NCBI RefSeq assembly: GCF_030687895.1
Contig: NZ_CP117452.1
Location: 3,179,501 to 3,243,500 of the forward strand
Origin: Pseudomonas sp. FP198
GTDB lineage: Bacteria; Pseudomonadota; Gammaproteobacteria; Pseudomonadales; Pseudomonadaceae
Direction: 5' to 3'
Length of the DNA stretch: 64,000 bases
In this document: positions 58,901-64,000 of the stretch, piece by piece
How positions within the stretch are numbered: position 1 is the stretch's first letter
How the letters are laid out: each line of letters begins with the position of its first letter
The notes under the pieces: model-generated
Databases searched by the model: none
The model's input: the letters and a program-made list of their open reading frames with translations, nothing else
What the model was told of the DNA's origin: nothing
Translations under genes and position numbers: made by a program

Positions 58901-61900
58901 CACCGGCAAATCAACTTCGGTCTGCGCCAGGATCACCTGGCTCGGCCCTTCGGCCCCGCTGACATAGCCGCTGCGCAGCACCTCGTGCTGGTCGACTACC
59001 GCTTGCAACGCCGCATGCAGGTCAGCGACATGCAGCTCGCCGGTCAGGCGTACCGCGCCCGCCAGGTTGTACGCCGGGCTCTGCGGGTCGAGTTGCTGCA
59101 AGAACCAGAGACGTTGCTGGGCAAACGACAGCGGCAGCTTTTCTGGTCGTGGCAGCAGGGTTGGCGACGGTTTTACCGCACCGGCCTGGCTTTCCAGCCA
59201 ATCGGCCATGGCGGTGATGGTTGGACGCTCGAAGACCACGCGCAACGGCAAGTCCTTGCCTGTGAGTTTGCCGATCAGGCCAATCAGTTGAGTGGCCAGC
59301 AGCGAATGGCCGCCGAGTTCGAAGAAGTTATCCTCGACGCCCACCTGTTCGAGCCCGAGCACGCTTTGCCAGGCTTCCACCAACTGGCCTTGCAACGCGC
59401 TGCTGGGTGCCACATAACGGGCCTGGCTTTGCGCGGCGAAATCCGGAGCGGGCAAGGATTTGCGATCGATCTTGCCGTTGCCGTTGAGCGGGAAACGCTC
59501 CAGGAACACGAATGCACTCGGGATCATGTAGGCCGGCAGATTGCCCAGCACATGCTCGCGCAACGCCTCGATGCCGCACCCGACCTCGGCCACGACATAA
59601 GCCACCAGCACCTTGGAGCGCTGCTGGTCGTCGCGGGCCACCACCACCGCTTCCCGCACCCCTGGGTAACGGGTCAGGCAGGCTTCGATCTCGTCCAGTT
59701 CGATACGGTGCCCGCGAATCTTGACCTGGTGGTCGGTGCGTCCGACGTATTCCAGGTCGCCATTGGGCAGGAAGCGCGCCAGGTCGCCGGTGCGATACAG
59801 GCGCGAACCGTCGTTGGCAATCGGATCCGGCAGGAACACCGCCGCCGTGCGCGCCGGGTCGGCCATGTAGCCGCGCCCGACGCCGACACCGGCGACGAAA
59901 ATCTCGCCCACTGCGCCAACCGGTATCGGTTGCAGATCAGCATTGAGCAGATACAGGCGATTGTTCAGCGTGGCGCGCCCGATCGGTACGTTGATGCGTT
60001 GTTCCGGCAAGCGTTCCAGCAGCGGGTGGAAGGCGACGTCATCGGAGCATTCGGCCGGACCGTAGGCGTTCATCAGCGGGATCGCCGGATAGCGCTCGAA
60101 CCAGCGTCGCGCCAAGGCTGGCGGCAAGGCCTCACCCGTGGCGAGGACCCAGCGCAGGGGCGACGTCTCCAGGCCGGCGTCGAGCAGGCTTTGCATCAAT
60201 GACGGCACCGCTTCAAGGATGCTGACGCCGTGCCGGCCGATGGCCGTTGCCAGCGCCTCGGGGTCCTGCACCACACAGTCACCGAGAATCACCGTGCGTG
60301 CGCCCAGCACCAGGCCCGCGAGGGTTTGCCAGACCGAGATGTCGAAGCACTGCGGTGCGGTCTGGGCGATCACATCATTTGCATCGAGCCCCAGCCCCGG
60401 CAGTTTGCCGAGAATATTGTTGAGCATGCCCGCCTGGGCCACCATGGCGCCCTTCGGCGTGCCGGTGGAACCGGACGTGAAGATGCAATAGGCCAACGAG
60501 TCGCCGTGCACTGCGATATTCAGGTTTTCATCGCTGTAGCCGCTCAGCATCGAGGGGTCATAACGCACGGCCTTGGGCCGCTGTTCGAGCAGATCCAGTG
60601 CCTGCATGGCCAACTCGCCCTGCCCCGCGCTGTGCACCAGCAACGGCGTGCGGCTCTGGCGCAGCACCTGGGCCAGGCGTTGGGCCGGGTTGCGTGGATC
60701 GAGCGGCAGCCAACCGGCACCGGCTTTGAGCGTGGCGACAATCATCACCACCAGGTCCAGCCCGCGCTCATCGAACACCGCAATCAGATCGTCGCTGCTC
60801 ACCCCTTGTGCCCGCAGGTGTCGGGCCAGCCGGTTGGCGGCGCGGTTCAACTGATCGAAGCTCAGGCTGTGCTCGCCATGGACTACGGCGACGCGCCCTG
60901 GATTCTGGCGGACCTGCTGCTGAAAGCGTTCGATGAACAACGGTTGCAGCAGTTGTTCGTCGGCCGCCAGGCCTCCACCGGCCCAGACCTGGTGCTGATG
61001 GCGGATTTCACTTTCATCGAGCATCGCCAGTTGATGCAAAGGCGTTGCGGCGTTCGCGCCCAGGGCCTGGCCCATGTTCAACAGCAGGGCACGGAAGTGG
61101 CGCAGCATCTGCTCGACTTCTTCACGCAGGAACCAGTCGGTCTGGTAGGTCAGTTGCAGGTGCAGGCGTTCGCCCGGCACGATGACCACGGTGATCGGGT
61201 AATTGGTGTGGGTGCGGTTGGCCATGTCGCTGATCAGGTAGTCCAGCTGCCCCTGGCGCAGGTCGGCGGCGATGGGCGCGTTCTCGAACACGAACAGACT
61301 CTGAAACAGGTCCTGGCGCTGGACATCGCTCCAGCGCTGGATGTCGGCCAGGGACACACTCTCGTGTTCACGCAGGCTCAGGTTCTCGGTCTGCAAGGCT
61401 TTCAGCCACGGGCCAAGCGCGTCATCCGGGCGCCAGCTCCAGCGCAGCGGCAAGCTGTTGATGAACAGGCCGACGATGCTTTCCATACCTTGCAGGTGGA
61501 CCGGACGACCGGCGACGGTGATACCGAACACCAGGTCGCGATCACCGCTGTAGCGCGCCAGCAACAAGGCCCAGGCGCCCTGCACCAGCGTGTTGAGGGT
61601 CAGGCCGTGCTGCGCCGCGACGTTTTGCAATGCCAGGGTCTGCTCAGGCTGCAGAAACTCGACACAATCCTCGACCGGTTCACTGGCGCCCTGGATGCGG
61701 CCGACATGGCCGAAGCCGAACTCGTTTGGTGTGTCGAAACCCGCCAGGCGTTGTTGCCAGAAGGCCTGGTGATCCTCCGGCTTCTGGGTTTCCAGCCAAC
61801 GAATGAAATCGCGATAGGGACGGGGCGCCGGGAGGTTCAATCGACGGCCTTCCTGGGCGGCGCGGTAGCCGTTGAGGAAGTCCATCATGATGATCGAGAA

Positions 61901-62374
61901 GCACCAGGCATCCATCAGGATGTGGTGGTAGCTGCGCACGAACTGATAGGTGTCGGGCGCCAGCTTGTACAGCCTGACCCGCATCAGCGGTGCCTTGGTG
62001 AAGTCCAGCCCTTCGGTGCGTTCCGCGCTGAGCAACTGCTCCAGACGCGCGTGCTGCTCGGCTTCGCCCAGGTGCGACCAATCCTCATAAGTGATCGGCA
62101 GTTCGACCTGCTTGTGCACCACTTGCATCGGGCGCTTCTGCTGCTTCCAGACGAAGGAGGTGCGCAGCAGTTCATGGCGTTCCACCACTTGCGCCCAGGC
62201 CTGGCGGAACGCCGCCAGGTCGAGGTTCGGCATGACCATGACGTGCCGGTATTGCAGCAGATACATGCCCTTGCCCGGGTGCATCAGGCTGTGGAACAGC
62301 AATCCTTGCTGCATGGGAGCCAGCGGGTAAATAGCTTCGATATTGCGCGAAAGAGCTTTGACCTTGTCGTTCAT
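52910..62374 (-). CDS. Three-module NRPS: C-A(Dab)-T-C-A-T-C-A-T
   Basis: 3154 residues. C1 starts [13 protein letters not shown] and has HHILMDAW (His150), the form that follows an epimerase and accepts a D-residue. A1 (motif at 632) has code D-I-W-E-L-T-A-D-D, which I recognise as 2,4-diaminobutyrate-type; T Ser1024. C2 HHIVADGW (His1206); A2 (motif at 1675) code D-I-V-Q-V-G-G-V-Y, not assigned; T Ser2057. C3 HHIIADARS (His2240); A3 (motif at 2714) code D-M-P-Q-L-G-A-V-W, not assigned; T Ser3094. All three carriers are GGHSLL and none is followed by an epimerase, so these residues should be L. The C-terminal acidic helix and the next protein's N-terminal helix look like docking segments. 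Start 62374 is chosen because it begins the C1 domain; its ribosome site is weak. Confidence 0.95.
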   Translation of the reverse strand: MNDKVKALSRNIEAIYPLAPMQQGLLFHSLMHPGKGMYLLQYRHVMVMPNLDLAAFRQAWAQVVERHELLRTSFVWKQQKRPMQVVHKQVELPITYEDWSHLGEAEQHARLEQLLSAERTEGLDFTKAPLMRVRLYKLAPDTYQFVRSYHHILMDAWCFSIIMMDFLNGYRAAQEGRRLNLPAPRPYRDFIRWLETQKPEDHQAFWQQRLAGFDTPNEFGFGHVGRIQGASEPVEDCVEFLQPEQTLALQNVAAQHGLTLNTLVQGAWALLLARYSGDRDLVFGITVAGRPVHLQGMESIVGLFINSLPLRWSWRPDDALGPWLKALQTENLSLREHESVSLADIQRWSDVQRQDLFQSLFVFENAPIAADLRQGQLDYLISDMANRTHTNYPITVVIVPGERLHLQLTYQTDWFLREEVEQMLRHFRALLLNMGQALGANAATPLHQLAMLDESEIRHQHQVWAGGGLAADEQLLQPLFIERFQQQVRQNPGRVAVVHGEHSLSFDQLNRAANRLARHLRAQGVSSDDLIAVFDERGLDLVVMIVATLKAGAGWLPLDPRNPAQRLAQVLRQSRTPLLVHSAGQGELAMQALDLLEQRPKAVRYDPSMLSGYSDENLNIAVHGDSLAYCIFTSGSTGTPKGAMVAQAGMLNNILGKLPGLGLDANDVIAQTAPQCFDISVWQTLAGLVLGARTVILGDCVVQDPEALATAIGRHGVSILEAVPSLMQSLLDAGLETSPLRWVLATGEALPPALARRWFERYPAIPLMNAYGPAECSDDVAFHPLLERLPEQRINVPIGRATLNNRLYLLNADLQPIPVGAVGEIFVAGVGVGRGYMADPARTAAVFLPDPIANDGSRLYRTGDLARFLPNGDLEYVGRTDHQVKIRGHRIELDEIEACLTRYPGVREAVVVARDDQQRSKVLVAYVVAEVGCGIEALREHVLGNLPAYMIPSAFVFLERFPLNGNGKIDRKSLPAPDFAAQSQARYVAPSSALQGQLVEAWQSVLGLEQVGVEDNFFELGGHSLLATQLIGLIGKLTGKDLPLRVVFERPTITAMADWLESQAGAVKPSPTLLPRPEKLPLSFAQQRLWFLQQLDPQSPAYNLAGAVRLTGELHVADLHAALQAVVDQHEVLRSGYVSGAEGPSQVILAQTEVDLPVIDVASEEALHDRLRQDAMTPFALEAAPLLRARLYRLAPQVSVLSLNCHHIVADGWSLQLIIDALCEQYRNRRQGQATQRLAPAMQYADYAVWQHQWMRSKACAQELAYWREQLAGELPVLDLAADFARPAQASQAGGRVERRLPEDLAARLKAFSARHGWSNFIPMLTAFQLLLRSRSGEDDILVGVPAANRHHAVLQPLVGCFVNTLVYRRKLSGERSLLQLMSELQALSVSVQSHQDLPFDYLIEQLGVVRQVSYNPLFQVMFNYFPGNALERFDLTEVIAEPLDNRPDSALCDLHLDVRDSEHGITLSLQYSSDLFREQTVQAMAAQYLALLDALIEQSDQPLGELAWQPAERDLARIDGRAVKGHQDILQAFALQVARQPAAIAVVAGNEQLTYAELDQAAGRLAAKLQAQGVGVEDRVVLSLPRDARLPMAMLAVLKAGAAYVPLAEDTPPERGRYILQAARPTLCLGTAASLGVLAQWNSGLPLLDIEASAPTDTFNAMTCVAGQLAYVLYTSGSTGQPKGVAISRGNLMNLMLAVEQVLPMTARDRVLALTTATFDIAIVELLLPLARGASILLADREQARDPQAIDQLLLSGQPTVMQATPATWRMLVAHTSRSWQGVRAVSGGEALPCALAEAIEGRGAEVINGYGPTEATVYSTFEVRSGNEAGAEVPIGQPVANTAAYVLDADLQPVAAGVPGELYLAGANLGRGYFAAARLTAAAFLPDPFVAGARMYRTGDRVRRNSNGSLDYLGRLDFQVKLRGFRIELGEIEALLSRIHGVREAAVVLLGSGESARLVGYYAGDALDEALLRDTLGAQLPDYMLPSQFVRLDTLPLSPSGKVDRKALPAPQQRDGQHGALAGEWELALAELWKELLGCTEVGADDNFFALGGHSLLAARLVARIAEQHGRRLPLRSVFEQPLLRDLAATLAQASTEADGILRAFEEPLAPLHFTQQRLWFLDRLQGDTQAYHLSLALRLAGNLQPEVLERALAQLVARQHGLRTLFSETAEGARQRVEALGVMPLSFEPLENDEQSSAFTQKLSHEAQRPFDLTAPPLWRVRVYQGHDRSVLQVTVHHIIADARSLEILFNELQLIYQALLEGRDACLPPLPLQFSDIAASWQSPAGQARIEAQLGYWRDALAGEPPVLNLPTDLPRPAEQGYNGQRLRFNLPTVLVRRLRETAQRHGLTAFAPLLAAWKTLLARHSGQREIWVGLPVAHRHQAHTDNLIGYFATTQVLRSHIDPQQSVEQFWQQLQATHLAAQQHADVPFERLVEALQVRRDLSHTPLFQALFNLIQRDANAALEQRFAGLPAQRLNVESASALVDIGLHIEQQGEDWQCVLEYNTDLFLAHTAQRYAAEFRYLLEGMLEQPEARLWDIDLANADHALAERPWNRPAQSLSAAVDVIARFERQAVLTPEALAVDCQDRQLNYTQLNAISNRLAHWLRARNVGTDDLVAVCLSRGPWLLPTLLAIHKAGAAYLPLDPQHPSERLRFIIDHARPALVLSESLCAEALAGVDHVLLDQLPLDASSDANLTLAVDPRQRAYVIYTSGSTGTPKGVQVTRGNLSNLLAGLDRLLPLGAEDVWLASTTYAFDMCKPELFLPLVNGAAILLARREQVVDGHQLFALLRRATVFQATPAGWQILLETGQADWPPLRGLIGGEAVPGGLVNELRGRGVALINAYGPTETTVWSTTQALQDVPSGVADIGAPLLNTRCYVLDDMLRPVPLGATGELYIAGSGVTRGYQHAPAITAAAYLPDPYAGEPGSRMYRTGDLVRRRNDGALAYVGRGDFQVKVRGFRIEPGEIESLLRRYPGVEEAVVMIDSRSQSLFAWLQTPNPVDQAALRRYLEGVLPGYMIPAGFIEQPRFALNANGKIDRKALPAPQPVAIQGVAPRNELEQQLADIWQNLLELPQVGVFTSFFELGGHSLLAMRLMTQVESRFGVKLELRSLFQNPTIAALAEQIEKPQGPSTDEALDEMQRLLSEMEE

Positions 62375-62417
62375 GCTGACGGTATCCGAACCTGTAATGT
62401 TTGGGGACGCAGAGGTT

Positions 62418-64000
62418 TCACTGTTCGAGTTGTTCGAGCAGCCCCAGGAATTCATCGTCGGACAAGCCTGAGTCGGCGAAATCCGAAGCTGTGGCGCGGC
62501 CAGCCGAAGGCGCCTGGCAATGCTCCAGCAAGGCTGTGAGGCGTTGTTGGAACTGCCGCGCCAACTCGCCCACCAGCGCCGGGTCATGGACTTGCGGCGC
62601 ATAACGCCACTCCACATGCAACTGCCCTTCGTTGATCAGCGCCGTCACGTCCAGCCAATGCGTGCGACGCGTGCTCTCGGCGCGCATGCCTGGACACACC
62701 GGCCGCGCCAGACGCCAGAGGCGCGAAGCGCCGATCCATTGATCGACCCGCCCCAGATAGTTGAACGTCAACAGCGAGGCCGCAGCCAGGCCGTGCGCCG
62801 GATCCTGGCGCAACAGACCGTAGCCGATGCCTTGCTCGGGTACGCGGCGCAGGGCTTCCTTGGCCGCGATGATCGAGGGCTCCAGATCCCATGAAGTGTC
62901 GACCGCCAGTGGATAGCGGCTGGTGTGCCAACCGATCGAGCGGGACAAATCGGGTCCCGGCTCCCAGCCGCTGCGGCCATGGCTTTCCAGCTCAAGGGTG
63001 ACGCGCTCGCGACCCTGCCACTGGCCGATGACGCCGGCCAAAGCCGCCACCAGCAAATCCTGGACCTGGGTGCCATAGGCGGCGTGGCAGTCGCCCAGCA
63101 ACAACTGCGTCTGCTCGAACGACAGTTGCGTGTCCAGCGTCCGGCTTGCGCCGTAGGTATTCGCCTGTTCGGGGACAACGCCCTCTGCACGCAGTTGTTC
63201 GTGCCAGTAATCAACCTGGGCCAGTACGGCCGGCTCGCGGCGGTGTTGCTGCAGGGCCTCGCTCCACACATGGAAACCCGCCGAGACGGCCGGCAACGCC
63301 AGGTCCGGTTGCAGGTAGAGACTTTCCAGCTCCTCCAGCAGCACCTGCCACGACACTGCATCGACGAGCAAGTGATGCGCCGTGCAGAGCAACTCCCGGC
63401 TCTGGGCGAAATACACCCAGCGAATCAACGGCGCCGTTGCCAGATCGAAGCCTTGCTGCCAGTGCTGCAACAGCGCTTCGTTCAGGGGTTGCTCCTCGAC
63501 ATGGAACAACCCGTCGACCTGGGATTGGGAAAACGCCTGGTAGCGTTGTTGCCAGCCTTGCGGCGAGGCTTCAAAGATCAGGCGCAAGCTGGCGTGACGC
63601 TGCAACAGCGCGCCCACGGCCTGGGTAAACCGCGCCGGTTCCAATGGCTGATCCAACGCCAGCAGCAATGACTGGTTCCAATACCCGGGCTGGCTTTGCT
63701 CTTGGGCGAAGAACCATTGCTGGATCGGCGTCAAGGCAAATGCCGTGGTGGGCTCGAGCACGGAAGGCTTGGCACCCTCCTTCGCCGCGCCAAGGTCAAC
63801 CACCTGTTCGGCCCAGCCGCGCACGGTCGGGAACTCGAAAATCTGCTTGGGCTTGAGCTGCAGGCCCTGCTGCTTGGCCCGGGCGATGATCTGCAAACTC
63901 AGGATCGAGTCGCCACCAACGCTGAAGAAATTGTCATCGACCCGCAGCTGCGGATTGTTGAGAATCTCCCGAGCGATGTCGAGCAAGCGCTGTTCGAGAC
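62418..64000 (-). CDS. NRPS, C-terminal end: T - epimerisation domain (5' end missing)
   Basis: The frame is open to the right edge; 526 residues are visible. A carrier domain (Ser in [14 protein letters not shown]) is followed by an epimerisation domain: LTPIQQWFFAQ, active-site HHLLVDAVSW, and the E-domain segments SRSIGWHTSRYPLAVD and FNYLGRVDQ. This sets a D-residue at the position before the diaminobutyrate module, consistent with the D-accepting first condensation domain of the next protein. The tail EFLGLLEQLEQ is probably a docking helix. The gap to the next gene is 43 bases. The initiation and remaining modules lie outside the window. Confidence 0.94.
   Translation of the reverse strand, partial: LEQRLLDIAREILNNPQLRVDDNFFSVGGDSILSLQIIARAKQQGLQLKPKQIFEFPTVRGWAEQVVDLGAAKEGAKPSVLEPTTAFALTPIQQWFFAQEQSQPGYWNQSLLLALDQPLEPARFTQAVGALLQRHASLRLIFEASPQGWQQRYQAFSQSQVDGLFHVEEQPLNEALLQHWQQGFDLATAPLIRWVYFAQSRELLCTAHHLLVDAVSWQVLLEELESLYLQPDLALPAVSAGFHVWSEALQQHRREPAVLAQVDYWHEQLRAEGVVPEQANTYGASRTLDTQLSFEQTQLLLGDCHAAYGTQVQDLLVAALAGVIGQWQGRERVTLELESHGRSGWEPGPDLSRSIGWHTSRYPLAVDTSWDLEPSIIAAKEALRRVPEQGIGYGLLRQDPAHGLAAASLLTFNYLGRVDQWIGASRLWRLARPVCPGMRAESTRRTHWLDVTALINEGQLHVEWRYAPQVHDPALVGELARQFQQRLTALLEHCQAPSAGRATASDFADSGLSDDEFLGLLEQLEQ

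Noticed and set aside
35820..64000. The cluster being the pyoverdine locus
   Set aside because: There is no chromophore (Tyr-Dab) start, hydroxyornithine gene or pvd maturation gene in view, and the order C-TauD / pseudoC-A(Asp)-T-TE is not that of PvdL, PvdI, PvdJ or PvdD.

Overview
The window is a chromosomal segment of a high-GC Pseudomonas, most likely from the P. fluorescens complex. The signs are the two characteristic REP/REPIN families, a D-galactose dehydrogenase very close to the one I know from P. fluorescens, an AraC-type XylR with a xylA-xylFGH operon, and a pyoverdine-style nonribosomal peptide siderophore locus. No tRNA, rRNA, CRISPR array, integrase or transposase is visible.

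Left part (1-19.6 kb): a pyridoxamine-phosphate-oxidase/ferredoxin-reductase fusion cut by the left edge; a signalling locus with two paralogous membrane hybrid histidine kinases around a LuxR-type response regulator and an OmlA-like lipoprotein; a BdlA-like two-PAS chemotaxis transducer; a secreted unknown protein; a YghU-type glutathione transferase; a B3/4-domain protein divergent from an XRE-cupin regulator; galactose dehydrogenase with a DeoR regulator; a secreted-type malate:quinone oxidoreductase; and three small proteins. The second kinase has an in-frame amber codon near its start, where its paralogue has glutamine.

Middle (17-35.7 kb): the xylose module xylR / xylA-xylF-REPIN-xylGH; a second leuCD-like dehydratase pair; a six-copy tandem REPIN array; a LysR regulator; a GH37 trehalase; an SDR with an unusual N-terminal extension; and an AcoR-like sigma-54 activator divergent from a sugar/inositol-type operon (Gfo/Idh/MocA dehydrogenase, TIM-barrel isomerase, solute-binding protein). 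That operon is preceded by a consensus sigma-54 promoter and two identical palindromic octamers, and it lacks the ATPase and permease its binding protein would need.

Right part (35.8-64 kb, continuing past the edge): a siderophore nonribosomal peptide synthetase cluster. A diaminobutyrate aminotransferase and an MbtH protein form one operon. A FhuF-like siderophore-iron reductase is divergent from them across a Fur-box-like sequence. A PvdE/SyrD-type ABC exporter lies at the end of a long NRPS operon. In assembly order the visible line is ...T-E | C-A(Dab)-T-C-A-T-C-A-T | C-A(Asp)-T-T-C-A(Gly)-T-C-[Asp beta-hydroxylase] | pseudoC-A(Asp)-T-TE. The diaminobutyrate module with its supply gene, two Asp modules, a fused SyrP-like hydroxylase and iron-responsive features together indicate a linear or cyclic beta-hydroxyaspartate siderophore, of the general kind represented by corrugatin, ornicorrugatin and histicorrugatin. 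The starter part lies outside the window. The most novel features are the hydroxylase fused to the last condensation domain, with its own internal Shine-Dalgarno and ATG; a tandem pair of epimerase-type carrier domains with no epimerase; and a histidine-less condensation-like domain at the front of the terminal Asp module.
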